The notes under the pieces: model-generated
What the model was told of the DNA's origin: nothing
Databases searched by the model: none
The model's input: the letters and a program-made list of their open reading frames with translations, nothing else
Position numbers and translations under genes: made by a program
Assembly (NCBI RefSeq): GCF_037201965.1
Contig: NZ_CP147518.1
Coordinates: forward strand, 2,907,001 to 2,971,000
Origin: Spirosoma sp. SC4-14
GTDB lineage: Bacteria > Bacteroidota > Bacteroidia > Cytophagales > Spirosomataceae
DNA length: 64,000 nt
Reading direction: 5' to 3'
Part shown: one piece after another, positions 48,992 through 57,877 of the stretch
How the letters are laid out: each line of letters starts with the position of its first letter
How positions within the stretch are numbered: position 1 is the first letter of the stretch

Positions 48992-50158
48992 CTACGGAAT
49001 CGTACTGTTTAGTAATTCGGCTTGATCCGTAGTCCCTTCGGCTACGGTAACGATATAGGCGCGACCGCCTTCCCGCTCGATGGCTTCCGCTACCTGTTCC
49101 GCTTTTTGGGGCGCATACACGAACATACAGCCACCTCCGCCCGATCCGTTGATTTTGCCGCCTAAAGCACCAGCCGCCAGGGCCGCGTCGATCATCCGAT
49201 TGATTTTAGGCGTCGAAATCTGTTGGGCATCCCGCAAATTAGTGTGATGATCGGTCAGGAGTTGGCCAAGTTTCGCATCATCCAGCGGGGTTTCTGAATC
49301 ATGGGTTTGCTGAATCAAGGCTAATGCTTCGCGTAAAATATCGCGATTGTCCATATTTCCCTTCAGCAGAATGTAGTCGTCTTTCGACAGATAGGGTTTG
49401 AAGTCGGAAATAGCTGCGCTATCGGTCGTGTGCAGTGAGAAAGTAGAGTCGAGAGCCATTAACTGCTTAACAATGCGCAACATACCATGCTTGACACGCC
49501 CCAGAATGCCAATGGTATCTTTGGGTTCGCCCGAGTCGCCCAGTACGAACGTTCCCAGCGCGGGCTGGTACGACTCCAGCCGGATAGCTGGTTTCGATTC
49601 GAGATAAATAACCCCACCCACAGCCGTAGCATAATGATCCATCATGCCACCCGGTTCGCCAAATTCCAGCACTTCGGCCAGATATGCCAGTTCGGCTAGC
49701 TGGTGGGCCGATAAAACCTGCGGATTGTCGGCCAGGCGGGTCAGCACATTCAGCCAGCTAACCAGCAGTGCCGACGAGCTCGATGTTCCGGCATTGATCG
49801 GAATTTCGCCCCGAACTTTGCCTTCGATGCCTGTGCTGAACTGAAAACCCTTGCGCAGCAATACATTGATGGCACTCCGAAAATAGTCGCGGTCGTGTTG
49901 ATAGGTAAGCGGTAAACTGGCCAAACTAAACAACTCCTGGCTGTTAATGTCTGGCAGATTTAATCGAACATGAGGTTGGTCGACACGTTCGGCCGTGATA
50001 TGAATTCGGCAGGAAATGGCCGCAGCAATGACCGGTAAACCCAAATAATCCTGATGCTCGCCAAACAGGCAGATACGACCAGGGGTCGAAATCGAAACAG
50101 GCTGTGTATGCACAGAAGGTTGTGGGTGAGGACCCATAATTTTAATCGTGTTATGCAT
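48992..50158 (-). CDS. GHMP-superfamily sugar kinase (galactokinase-like)
   Basis: The 388-aa product is taken from ATG 50158 (MHNTIKIMGPHP); the longer frame to 50209 runs into an inverted repeat. Motifs: 'TPGRICLFGEHQDYLGLPVIAAAI' (galactokinase-type signature, about 26-49), 'GEIPINAGTSSSSALLV' (GHMP ATP loop) and 'GGKINGSGGGGCMFV' (motif 3). It phosphorylates a sugar at C1, possibly galactose, an N-acetyl sugar or a uronate. It lies 104 nt downstream of the GH109-like gene, the likely source of its sugar. Confidence 0.85.
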   Translation of the reverse strand: MHNTIKIMGPHPQPSVHTQPVSISTPGRICLFGEHQDYLGLPVIAAAISCRIHITAERVDQPHVRLNLPDINSQELFSLASLPLTYQHDRDYFRSAINVLLRKGFQFSTGIEGKVRGEIPINAGTSSSSALLVSWLNVLTRLADNPQVLSAHQLAELAYLAEVLEFGEPGGMMDHYATAVGGVIYLESKPAIRLESYQPALGTFVLGDSGEPKDTIGILGRVKHGMLRIVKQLMALDSTFSLHTTDSAAISDFKPYLSKDDYILLKGNMDNRDILREALALIQQTHDSETPLDDAKLGQLLTDHHTNLRDAQQISTPKINRMIDAALAAGALGGKINGSGGGGCMFVYAPQKAEQVAEAIEREGGRAYIVTVAEGTTDQAELLNSTIP

Positions 50159-50185
50159 AAAAGGCAGACTCCTGCCCAGTAAAAA

Positions 50186-50263
50186 ATCATTATTTGTCCA
50201 CAGAGGCATAAATCCGTTTATTTCCTCTCTGCTACCTCTGTGTCTCTGTGGACAAACAATGAT
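50186..50263. repeat. Inverted repeat of the CCACAGAG/CTCTGTGG family
   Basis: ATCATTATTTGTCCACAGAG (50186-50205) pairs with 50244-50263, 19 of 20 positions. Inner bases contain further CCTCTGTGTCTCTG words. It is related to 25353-25407 and lies between the GH109-like and kinase genes. Confidence 0.75.
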
Positions 50264-51633
50264 TAATAAATATCATTCAGTCCAAAAATGGGTTTATTGG
50301 TTTTCCATTTGCCCCGCGTGAAGTCCGGAATTTCGACGGGCTTGCTGCCTCCGGCAATGCTCTCTTCCGACAAGGGGCTGATGGCACTCCAAACCGCAGC
50401 ATCATACACATCGATGGGCGGGGCTACCTGGTTTTTGATCGATTCGATGAAGCCACGCAGCACAAAGAAATCGATGCCGCCATGCCCGGCATTCTGGGCT
50501 GTTTCGGCATGTTGTTTCCAGAGTGGGTGGTCGTATTTTTCCTGATACGGCGCAAACGACTCCCAACTGTGGGCTTTGGGACTGATGCCTTCCAGATAAA
50601 TCATGTCGTTGTCGTCCATCCAGATGCCCTGCGTGCCCTGTGCCCGAAAGCCCAGCGAATAAGGGCGGGGCGAGTTGGTGTCGTGAATGATTACGATGTT
50701 CTCGCCGTTGGCGCACTCGACAACCGTTGTTACAATATCACCCAGTTTGAAATTGACTTTGGCATTGGGGTGGTTGGCACCGCCATGATCGACTACGTAT
50801 TTATGGAGTCCGCGGGATTTGGTAGCCGTGGAGGTCAGGTGAGTAAATCGGTTTCCCCGGTTGATGTTGAGCCAGTGGGCTACGGGTCCCAGTCCGTGGG
50901 TAGGGTAGAGGTCGCCGTTTCGGTCGACGGAGTGCTGGGTGCGCCAGTGCGCTTCTGAATAGCCTTTTTCGCCGAATTCGACGCCAACACCACCGATTGA
51001 TTTACCATCGTTGAATTTGATATTGCGCAGGTCGTGCTGGTAACCGCAGTGGGCGTAGGTCATTTCGCCGAACATACCCTGGCGGATCATGTTGAGGATG
51101 GCCATCACATCGCGTCGGTAGCATACATTTTCCAGAATCATGCAATGCGCTCCCGTTTTCTCGTAGGTGTTCACCAAATCCCACGACTCTTTCAGCGTAA
51201 CCGTAGCCGATACTTCCAGGCCCGCATATTTTTTGGCTTTCATGGTTGCCACGGCCATTGGCGTGTGCCATTCCCAGGGTGTCGCAATTACAACACCGTC
51301 GATATCGTCGCGTTTGAGCATCTCCAGAAACGCTTCTTTGCCTTTTGTGTAGGCTACCGGTGCTTTGCGTCCGGCTTTTTCAATCATGGCATTGGTGAGT
51401 GTAATGGCCTCCGGGTCAATGTCACAGATGGCTGTTACCTCAACATCGTCGCGGTAGAGGGCTTGCCGTACATGACTACGACCCCGCGACCCAACCCCAA
51501 TAAATGCCAGTCTTACCTTTGAGAGAACAGGCGGTTGATTTGTGGCTAATAACGGATTGTAGAACGAGGGAAGCAAGGGTGCTGCGGCACTACCTAGAGC
51601 GGCTGTTCGAAGAAAAGAGCGACGGGTGGTCAT
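50263..51633 (-). CDS. GH109-like glycosidase of the Gfo/Idh/MocA fold (alpha-N-acetylgalactosaminidase type)
   Basis: The 456-aa product has a twin-arginine signal (MTTRRSFLRTAALGSAA) and an NAD-binding Rossmann fold ('FIGVGSRGRSH', about 44). Blocks typical of GH109 follow: 'VIATPWEWHTPMAVATMKAKKY', 'ILENVCYRRDVMAILNMIRQGMFGEM', 'CGYQHDLRNIKFNDG' (with the catalytic-region His), 'WRTQHSVDRNGDLYPTHGLGPVAHW' and 'HGGIDFFVLRGFI'. GH109 uses NAD to cleave alpha-GalNAc. Activity here is inferred from similarity. It faces the LacI gene across paired operators and heads a two-gene unit with the kinase. Confidence 0.85.
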   Translation of the reverse strand: MTTRRSFLRTAALGSAAAPLLPSFYNPLLATNQPPVLSKVRLAFIGVGSRGRSHVRQALYRDDVEVTAICDIDPEAITLTNAMIEKAGRKAPVAYTKGKEAFLEMLKRDDIDGVVIATPWEWHTPMAVATMKAKKYAGLEVSATVTLKESWDLVNTYEKTGAHCMILENVCYRRDVMAILNMIRQGMFGEMTYAHCGYQHDLRNIKFNDGKSIGGVGVEFGEKGYSEAHWRTQHSVDRNGDLYPTHGLGPVAHWLNINRGNRFTHLTSTATKSRGLHKYVVDHGGANHPNAKVNFKLGDIVTTVVECANGENIVIIHDTNSPRPYSLGFRAQGTQGIWMDDNDMIYLEGISPKAHSWESFAPYQEKYDHPLWKQHAETAQNAGHGGIDFFVLRGFIESIKNQVAPPIDVYDAAVWSAISPLSEESIAGGSKPVEIPDFTRGKWKTNKPIFGLNDIY

Positions 51634-51754
51634 GAAGGAATGTAGTTTTAATAGAAAACCAACAGGAGCCGTGGCTTACCTGTCGATCGGAACGAATGTT
51701 GAAAATTAACGCTGTAACGGATAGTAATAACTAGTGATGAGGGCGTGTCGTTAA

Positions 51755-51762
51755 CAAAACTA
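51755..51762 (-). promoter_or_regulatory. Candidate -7 promoter box of the GH109-like gene
   Basis: The minus strand reads TAGTTTTG, matching TAnnTTTG. The first LacI-type operator starts 15 nt upstream on the minus strand (51778), so a bound repressor would cover the -33 region. Confidence 0.5.
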
Positions 51763-51777
51763 GCGTGATGACCTGCG

Positions 51778-51809
51778 CAAACGTTTGTTTTCTGATGTGC
51801 AAACGTTTG
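51778..51809. promoter_or_regulatory. Tandem LacI-type operators between the GH109-like and LacI genes
   Basis: CAAACGTTTG occurs at 51778-51787 and 51800-51809, again 22 bp centre to centre, identical in sequence and spacing to the pair at 10797-10828. It lies in the divergent control region 70 nt before the LacI start, fitting autoregulation plus control of the glycosidase/kinase unit. Confidence 0.85.
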
Positions 51810-51878
51810 TCTAAAACCGAAGAAATTTTCGATTTCGGGCGATAAATGGCTATTTTGTAAAAGCGATACTCAATACGG

Positions 51879-52898
51879 ATGAAAGAAGCGATTACGATTA
51901 AGGAAATTGCCCGACAATTACGGATCTCACCCTCAACGGTTTCACGCGCTTTGCAGCACAGTCCGCGCATTAGCCTGAAAACGCGGGAAGCTGTTCATGC
52001 ACTGGCAGGAGCGCTTAAATATTACCCGAGCACAACGGCCCGTAATCTGCGCCGGGGCAAAACAGGCGTTTTTGCGATGGTGTTGCCCGAAATCCGGGAA
52101 AATTTCTTTTCCGAAGTCGTAAATGGTGTTGAAGAACTGGCCTTCAATCATCAGTATACGGTTGCCTTGTATCAATCGCACGATAAATATGAGCGCGAAC
52201 GCCAGATTCTGTCGATGCTGGCTTCCAATCAGGTCGATGGCATTATGCTATCGGTAGCTAAAGAGTCGCAGCAGTTTCAGCATATTCAGGATCTGATCGA
52301 CCGAGGCACACCCGTTGTGTTGTTCGACCGAATTCCACCGAAAATAGAAACGCATCAGGTCGGCTGTAATATGGAAAAGGGAGCCTATGAAGCCACAAAA
52401 TGGCTAGCGAGCCGGGGTTTCCAGCGTATTGCGCTCATCAATGGCCCGCACCCACTGGTAGCGAGCGAAGACCGGTACCGGGGTTATATTACGGCTCTGC
52501 TCGAAGAAAAGCTACCCGTCGAAAATGCGCTGGTAAAACGGGTCGATCTGACCACTGACGATACGATTCAGAAAATGAACCAGTTACTCGCGTCGGCTAA
52601 CCGCCCTGATGCCGTACTGGCCTTCAACGACTATGTGGCGCTCGATGCCATGCAGGCGTGCCGAAAAAATGGACTTCGAATCAATAAAGACATTTCATTT
52701 GTGAGTTTCGCCAACCTGCCACTCACAGTTTATATGGATTACTCGCCATTGGCGTCGGTTGAGCAACATCCCTACCAGATTGGCATGAAAGCCGTCGAAA
52801 TATTATTATCGGTTACCGAGCCTAAACTGGCTTGCCAAAAAGAAGGGTTCCAACACATTATGCTGGAACCCGAACTGGTTATTAGAGAGGAGGTATAA
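51879..52898 (+). CDS. LacI-family transcriptional regulator
   Basis: The 339-aa product has an N-terminal helix-turn-helix ('TIKEIARQLRISPSTVSRALQHSPRIS', about 6-32) with a YYPSTTARNLRRGKTG hinge. The periplasmic-binding-protein-like effector domain shows 'VDGIMLSVAKE', 'VVLFDRIPP', 'IALINGPH', 'PDAVLAFNDYVALDAM' and 'PLASVEQHPYQIGMKAVEILL'. It probably binds a sugar and the CAAACGTTTG operators next to it and upstream of SusCD pair 1. Confidence 0.95.
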   Translation: MKEAITIKEIARQLRISPSTVSRALQHSPRISLKTREAVHALAGALKYYPSTTARNLRRGKTGVFAMVLPEIRENFFSEVVNGVEELAFNHQYTVALYQSHDKYERERQILSMLASNQVDGIMLSVAKESQQFQHIQDLIDRGTPVVLFDRIPPKIETHQVGCNMEKGAYEATKWLASRGFQRIALINGPHPLVASEDRYRGYITALLEEKLPVENALVKRVDLTTDDTIQKMNQLLASANRPDAVLAFNDYVALDAMQACRKNGLRINKDISFVSFANLPLTVYMDYSPLASVEQHPYQIGMKAVEILLSVTEPKLACQKEGFQHIMLEPELVIREEV

Positions 52899-52910
52899 GT
52901 GTCAATTGGT

Positions 52911-52973
52911 GATTAGTCATTGGTCATTTGCCATTGGGAAGGATTATCTAATGACGCCGAAGGCAAATGACTA
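52911..52973. repeat. Dispersed repeat between convergent lacI and kbl genes
   Basis: The gap holds GTGATTAGTCATTGGTCATTTGCC and GACGCCGAAGGCAAATGAC, whose arms GTCATTTGCC (52925-52934) and GGCAAATGAC (52964-52973) are complementary. It shares words with 4634-4720 and 55908-55998. Confidence 0.65.
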
Positions 52974-54185
52974 CTATCCAATCACCGGTTGAGTGGGTGA
53001 AAGTACGCCCAGTTCCTGCCCAACTTTGGTGAACGCTGCTACTGCTTTTTCCAGATGCTCGGGTTCGTGACCGGCCGAGATCTGGACGCGAATCCGGGCT
53101 TTGCCGTTCGGAACAACCGGATAGAAGAAACCAATTACGTAGATGCCCTCTTCGAGCAGCCGGGCGGCAAACTGCTGAGCCAGTGGAGCCTCGTAGAGCA
53201 TGATCGGGACAATTGGGTGCTCGCCGGGCAGAATGTCGAAGCCAGCGGCTGTCATGGCCTCACGGAAATAGCGGGTGTTGGCTTCCAGCTTATCGCGCAG
53301 CGCGGTTGAGCCTTGCAGAATGTCCAGCACTTTGAGCGATGCGCCAACGATAGCAGGCGCTAATGTGTTCGAAAACAGGTACGGGCGTGAGCGTTGCCGC
53401 AACAATTCGACAATCTCTTTTCGGGCTGCCGTAAAGCCACCCGAAGCGCCACCGAGCGCTTTGCCGTAGGTGCCGGTAATGATATCGATACGACCCAGCA
53501 CGTTCCGGTATTCGGGGGTGCCGCGACCCGTTTTGCCCATAAAACCGCTGGCGTGGCATTCATCGACCATCACCATCGCACCATATTGATCGGCCAGATC
53601 GCAGATTTTGTCGAGTTGGGCAATGGTGCCATCCATCGAGAAAACGCCATCCGTAACTACCAGAACCCGACGTGCCGACGAAGCTGCCTGAAGCTGGGTT
53701 TCCAGATCGGCCATATCGTTGTGTTTATACCGAAACCGTTTTGCTTTGCTCAGCCGAATACCATCGATGATGGATGCATGATTCAGTTCGTCGGAAATAA
53801 TTGCATCCTGTTCGCCGAGTAAGGGTTCGAACACACCACCGTTGGCATCGAAAGCGGCTGCATACAGAATACAGTCTTCGGCACCAACAAATTCGGCGGT
53901 CCGGCGTTCCAGTTCTTTATGAATATCCTGCGTGCCACAGATAAATCGCACCGACGACATCCCGAACCCGTGGGTATCCAGGGTATCATGAGCGGCCGCA
54001 ACTACATCTGGGTGCGAGGACAGACCGAGGTAGTTATTGGCGCAAAAGTTCAGTACCTCGCGACCGCCGTGGATGGCAATCACCGACGACTGGGGTGATA
54101 CAATAATGCGTTCGGACTTATACAGACCGGCTTCTTGGATGCTGTCCAGCTCCTGCTGAAGTTGTTCTTTGATCGTTCCGTACAT
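52974..54185 (-). CDS. kbl: Glycine C-acetyltransferase (2-amino-3-ketobutyrate CoA ligase)
   Basis: The 403-aa PLP enzyme of the alpha-oxoamine synthase family shows '[41 protein letters not shown]' features (about 46-86), '[16 protein letters not shown]', 'VDECHASGF' and the PLP-lysine motif '[12 protein letters not shown]' (about residue 240). It cleaves 2-amino-3-ketobutyrate with CoA to glycine and acetyl-CoA. The threonine dehydrogenase gene lies 5 nt upstream, so together they degrade threonine. Confidence 0.95.
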   Translation of the reverse strand: MYGTIKEQLQQELDSIQEAGLYKSERIIVSPQSSVIAIHGGREVLNFCANNYLGLSSHPDVVAAAHDTLDTHGFGMSSVRFICGTQDIHKELERRTAEFVGAEDCILYAAAFDANGGVFEPLLGEQDAIISDELNHASIIDGIRLSKAKRFRYKHNDMADLETQLQAASSARRVLVVTDGVFSMDGTIAQLDKICDLADQYGAMVMVDECHASGFMGKTGRGTPEYRNVLGRIDIITGTYGKALGGASGGFTAARKEIVELLRQRSRPYLFSNTLAPAIVGASLKVLDILQGSTALRDKLEANTRYFREAMTAAGFDILPGEHPIVPIMLYEAPLAQQFAARLLEEGIYVIGFFYPVVPNGKARIRVQISAGHEPEHLEKAVAAFTKVGQELGVLSPTQPVIG

Positions 54186-54190
54186 AGTAG

Positions 54191-55153
54191 TTAAAGCGTT
54201 GAGACAAGCGGTTGGTAAATCGCCGTCAGGTTGGTAATCATTTCTTTTGTCATCCGGGGCAGGTCGAAGGCAGGTTTCCAGCCCCAGTCGTGCCGGGCTA
54301 CCGAATCGTCGATAGATTTAGGCCAGGATTCGGCAATGGCTTGCCGAAAATCGGGTTTGTAATGGGTCACGAAGTTGGGGAAATATACCTGAATGGCAGC
54401 CGTCAGTTGGGCCGGTGTAAAGCTCATACCGGCCAGGTTATACGACGTGCGGATGCTGATTTGCGCTTCGGGAGCGTCCATCAGTTCGAGGGTTGCCCGT
54501 AAGGCGTCGTCCATATAAATCATGGGCAGCAGCGTATCATCGGCCAGAAAACAGTCGAAATCATGTCCCTGAACTGCTTCATGGAAAATAGACACGGCAT
54601 AGTCGGTGGTGCCACCGCCCGGCATCGACTGGTAGCTGATAACGCCCGGATACCGGAGTGAGCGAACATCGAGCCCGTAGCGTTTGTGGTAATAGAGCGA
54701 CCAGTTTTCGGTGGCTACTTTACTAATGCCATATACAGTTGCCGGATCGAGCAGGGCCGTTTGGGGCGTTTCGTACTTGGGCGCGTGCTCACCAAAAGCG
54801 GCTATGGAGCTTGGGATAAATACCTTCCGAACCTTATGCAGCCGGGCCACTTCCAGCACGTTCAGTACTGTTTGCATGTTCAGATTCCAGGCCCAGAGCG
54901 GATCACTTTCGCCTTTGGCCGACAAAACGGCCGCCAGGTGATAAATCTGCGTGATGCGATGACGTCGAACAACGTCGGTCAGGGCGTCGGGACGGGTGGC
55001 GTCGAGCAGTTCAAAAAGGCCCTGGTCAGATTGAGGCTGGCGCAGGTCGGTAGCTACAACGTGGTTGACGCCAAATTGCTGTTGTAGTTGAGGAAGCAGA
55101 GCGGTGCCAATCTGTCCGTTGGCGCCAATTACCAGAATCGTTTCGCGCTTCAT
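54191..55153 (-). CDS. tdh: L-threonine 3-dehydrogenase, SDR type (NAD-dependent epimerase fold)
   Basis: The 320-aa product is taken from ATG 55153 ([23 protein letters not shown]), where the Rossmann GxxGxxG begins. Active-site residues include '[12 protein letters not shown]' (YxxxK, about 141-150) and '[12 protein letters not shown]'. This short-chain type of threonine dehydrogenase yields 2-amino-3-ketobutyrate for Kbl encoded downstream. Assignment rests on the tight tdh-kbl pairing; an unrelated nucleotide-sugar epimerase is the main alternative. Confidence 0.88.
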   Translation of the reverse strand: MKRETILVIGANGQIGTALLPQLQQQFGVNHVVATDLRQPQSDQGLFELLDATRPDALTDVVRRHRITQIYHLAAVLSAKGESDPLWAWNLNMQTVLNVLEVARLHKVRKVFIPSSIAAFGEHAPKYETPQTALLDPATVYGISKVATENWSLYYHKRYGLDVRSLRYPGVISYQSMPGGGTTDYAVSIFHEAVQGHDFDCFLADDTLLPMIYMDDALRATLELMDAPEAQISIRTSYNLAGMSFTPAQLTAAIQVYFPNFVTHYKPDFRQAIAESWPKSIDDSVARHDWGWKPAFDLPRMTKEMITNLTAIYQPLVSTL

Positions 55154-55289
55154 AATACGTTGATTGAAACAGAGCCTGTCAGAAACCACAGATGACGCGT
55201 TGCGACGCTGATACGGCTTCAGACAAGCTCTGAATTGAAACAGGAAACACGTAAAATAGAGTTGTTGAAGTGTAATTGTTATTACGGTA

Positions 55290-55297
55290 CAAAGTTA
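55290..55297 (-). promoter_or_regulatory. Candidate -7 promoter box of tdh-kbl
   Basis: The minus strand reads TAACTTTG (TAnnTTTG) 137 nt upstream of the tdh ATG, within the divergent region shared with the Lrp gene. Confidence 0.45.
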
Positions 55298-55423
55298 ATT
55301 TTGCCGTTAATACGTAGTGCTATTTTAAATAAATCAGTGAATATTGTTGGTAATAACTCATTAGATGGATAAATTTTCTGAAGTAGACTAATTCAGGGTA
55401 GTATTTGTAGGAAAATTTTCGGT

Positions 55424-55888
55424 ATGGAATCACTGGACGACGTTGACAAGAGATTATTACGGCTTTTGCAGAAGGATGCCAAGCTGACAACGAAGGAACT
55501 GGCTGCGCAACTTGGGTTAACACTCTCGCCCGTTTATGAGCGTATAAAACGGCTGGAAGGCCTTGGCTATATTAAACAATATGTGGCAGTTCTGGACAAA
55601 GGGTTATTGGGGCAACCGATCACTACGTTTTGCCAGGTGTCGATGCGTTACCACGACAAGGCGTTTATCGACAAGTTTGAAGAGGAAGTGCAAAAGCTGG
55701 AAGAGGTACAGGAATGCTACCATATGGCTGGCCAGGTCGATTTTCTGCTGAAAATCCATGTCGGTAGCCTGAGCGAATACCACGATTTTGTGAAATATAA
55801 ACTCTCGCAGATCGAGAACATTGGCGTACTGAACAGTACGTTCGTTCTCAAAGAAATCAAGCATAATCTGGGCTATTTTATTCCCTGA
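55424..55888 (+). CDS. Lrp/AsnC-family transcriptional regulator
   Basis: The 154-aa product has an N-terminal winged helix ('LDDVDKRLLRLLQKDAKLTTKELAAQLGLTLSPVYERIKRLEGLGYI', about 4-50) and a C-terminal RAM domain (about 65-150, 'YHMAGQVDFLLKIHVGSL'). It is divergent from tdh-kbl. In E. coli, Lrp controls tdh-kbl in response to leucine, so regulation of the neighbouring threonine genes is likely here. Confidence 0.93.
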   Translation: MESLDDVDKRLLRLLQKDAKLTTKELAAQLGLTLSPVYERIKRLEGLGYIKQYVAVLDKGLLGQPITTFCQVSMRYHDKAFIDKFEEEVQKLEEVQECYHMAGQVDFLLKIHVGSLSEYHDFVKYKLSQIENIGVLNSTFVLKEIKHNLGYFIP

Positions 55889-55907
55889 TGTGGCTTTGGC
55901 TGTTGGT

Positions 55908-55998
55908 CATTTGCCTTCGGTGTCATTAGTGATTGGTTGCGGGTAAGCAACTGTTTTTTTTCCACCAATGACAATTTACCAATGACCAATAACTAATG
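55908..55998. repeat. Dispersed repeat between convergent lrp and TRIC-type genes
   Basis: The gap contains TTGGTCATTTGCCTTCGGTG and ATTAGTGATTGGT (55925-55937), complementary to ACCAATAACTAAT (55985-55997) at 12 of 13 positions. These are the same words as in 52911-52973 and 4634-4720. Confidence 0.65.
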
Positions 55999-56005
55999 TC
56001 CAGCC

Positions 56006-56617
56006 TTAATCAATTCGGGGGAGAACCCAGCCGTTGCGGATGGCCATCAGGCGGACGAAGGTAATGGCTCCGGCCGAGAGCAGGAAGTTAAGGTTGGGTT
56101 CCAGATGGAGTGTGATGCCTGTCAGGTACAAGATAGCACCGATCAGGCAGGGCGTGGCGTAGAGCTGACGGTCGAAAATCAACGGCAGATCGTTCACCAG
56201 CGTGTCGCGGATAACACCGCCGAAGAGTGCCGAAATAATGCCCAGCAGCATGGCCGCCCAGTTGTTGACGCCCGCGTTGAGGGCTTTCTGCATCCCCAGG
56301 ATGGTGTAGATGCCAATACCGATGGTATCGAAAAGCAGCAGAGGACGACGTAGAGCACCCAGCCACCATTTTCGACAAAGCACTGCAATCCCGACGCTGA
56401 CAATGATAACGATCAGGTAATTAGGGTCGCGAATCCAGGCAATGGGATGAGCACCCATAATAATGTCGCGGAGGGTGCCGCCACCAATGGCGGTCAGAAA
56501 GCCGATAAAGAAGATACCGAAAAGGTCGTGGTACATTTTCTTGTTGAGCGCCGACAGTGCGCCCGAAATGGCAAAAACGCCTGTACCAACCAAATCGGTA
56601 AGATACCAGATGGTCAT
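56006..56617 (-). CDS. TRIC/UPF0126-family membrane channel protein
   Basis: The 203-aa product has about seven hydrophobic helices and two internally repeated motifs, 'FIGFLTAIGGGTLRDIIMG' (about 36-54) and 'GIISALFGGVIRDTLVND' (about 126-143), diagnostic for the UPF0126 / trimeric intracellular cation channel family. It probably conducts potassium or another monovalent cation across the inner membrane. It stands alone behind a TACCTTTG promoter box. Confidence 0.92.
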   Translation of the reverse strand: MTIWYLTDLVGTGVFAISGALSALNKKMYHDLFGIFFIGFLTAIGGGTLRDIIMGAHPIAWIRDPNYLIVIIVSVGIAVLCRKWWLGALRRPLLLFDTIGIGIYTILGMQKALNAGVNNWAAMLLGIISALFGGVIRDTLVNDLPLIFDRQLYATPCLIGAILYLTGITLHLEPNLNFLLSAGAITFVRLMAIRNGWVLPRID

Positions 56618-56656
56618 GAAATCATGTCGACTCCGAATTATTTAGAAGCCCGGCTA

Positions 56657-56664
56657 CAAAGGTA
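56657..56664 (-). promoter_or_regulatory. Candidate -7 promoter box of the TRIC-type gene
   Basis: The minus strand reads TACCTTTG, a perfect TAnnTTTG box, 40 nt before the ATG. It lies just after the stop of the LacI gene at 56681, so the two genes are separate units. Confidence 0.5.
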
Positions 56665-56680
56665 CGCGACTTTCAATTTG

Positions 56681-57715
56681 TTACCGAACCGACGACCGAA
56701 GCGAAGAGGCTCGTACAATGAGTTGCGTTTCCATGACTTTGGTTTCTTTGGCGACAGGCATATCGTCGGCGGCATCCAGTTGTTTGAGCAGTAGCCGAAC
56801 AGTTTCGGAGCCCATTTCCTGAATCGGTTGACTAACGCTGCTCAGCGCTGGTGAGAAAAAAGCCGATACGGGTTCGTTGTTAAAACTGACAATAGCCACA
56901 TCGTCGGGGATACGTAACCCTTTCTGGCTCATGGCATACATGGCCGGGTAAGCAACCCGGTCGCTGATCATCACAACACCGTCGGGGGGCTGGGGCAGAC
57001 TCATCAAGGTGAGTGCCTGCATGATGGTGTTTTCCTGCGTATAGTCGCAATGGGCTACATATTGGTCGCCAACGCTGAGCCCGTGTTTGGCCAGAGCCTC
57101 CCGGTAGCCCGCAATGCGCTGATTGCTGAGCAACAGTTGCGGTGGCCCAGCCAGAAAACCAATCCGGCGACAACCGTTCTCGATCAGGTGTTCGGTTGCT
57201 TTGAACGCAGCGGCCTGATTGTCGACAATAACTTTCGAGGCATCGATGCTTTCGGCATAGCGGTCGAACAGCACAAGCGGAATATGCTTACGCGCCAGTC
57301 GTTCCACATGCTCATAGTTGTCGGTATCACGGGAGAGCGAAATAATAAACCCTTCCACCTGGCTTCGTATCAGATTCTGAATGTTGGTGATCTCGCGCAG
57401 ATAGGATTCGTTGGTCTGACACACCAGCACACTATACCCAGCCTGCAACGCCGATTCCTCAATGCTGTTGAGCATGGCCGAGAAATAATAGTAGCTCAAA
57501 TTGGGGACAATGACCCCGATGGTTTTGGTTCGGCTTTTGGCCAGATTTTTAGCTAATTGATTGGGCTGGTAATCCAGTTCTTCGGCCAGCCGCATCACGG
57601 CTTTACGCGTGTCGGGATGGATTTCTGGCATTCCCCGCAGCGCCCGCGAAACGGTCGAAATAGAGATATTTAACGACCGGGCGATATCCTTGATGGTGAC
57701 GGGTGTATTTTTCAT
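56681..57715 (-). CDS. LacI-family transcriptional regulator
   Basis: The 344-aa product has an N-terminal helix-turn-helix 'TIKDIARSLNISISTVSRALRGMPEIHPDTR' (about 7-37), hinge 'YQPNQLAKNLAKSRTK', and a sugar-binding effector domain ('IGVIVPNLSYYYFSAML', 'VLFDRYAES', 'IGFLAGPPQ', 'PDGVVMISDRVAYPAMYAM', 'VSQPIQEMGSETVRLLLKQL'). It is a paralogue of the 51879 regulator, with a different recognition region. The CAAACGTTTG operator is absent around it. Its target may be SusCD pair 3, two genes away on the opposite strand. Confidence 0.93.
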   Translation of the reverse strand: MKNTPVTIKDIARSLNISISTVSRALRGMPEIHPDTRKAVMRLAEELDYQPNQLAKNLAKSRTKTIGVIVPNLSYYYFSAMLNSIEESALQAGYSVLVCQTNESYLREITNIQNLIRSQVEGFIISLSRDTDNYEHVERLARKHIPLVLFDRYAESIDASKVIVDNQAAAFKATEHLIENGCRRIGFLAGPPQLLLSNQRIAGYREALAKHGLSVGDQYVAHCDYTQENTIMQALTLMSLPQPPDGVVMISDRVAYPAMYAMSQKGLRIPDDVAIVSFNNEPVSAFFSPALSSVSQPIQEMGSETVRLLLKQLDAADDMPVAKETKVMETQLIVRASSLRSSVR

Positions 57716-57747
57716 AAGACCACAAACTCACAGATGCATCGTTGAAC

Positions 57748-57851
57748 GTAGTGAATACTACATTCGAGTGCATTCCGGTCTCCGACCGGCGTTAAACGAA
57801 TTATATTTACCGGTCAGAAACCGGTTGACGCCCGAGTGTAGTGCATACTAC
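57748..57851. repeat. Two GTAGTGNATACTAC near-palindromes and CCGGTC hairpins upstream of the second LacI gene
   Basis: GTAGTGAATACTAC (57748-57761) and GTAGTGCATACTAC (57838-57851) lie 90 bp apart. Between them are a hairpin CCGGTC/GACCGG (57775-57789) and AAACCGGTT at 57818-57826, a LacI-like operator core. The interval is the control region of the gene at 57715. Confidence 0.6.
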
Positions 57852-57877
57852 GCTCAAGGACTAACTTAAACAGCCTT

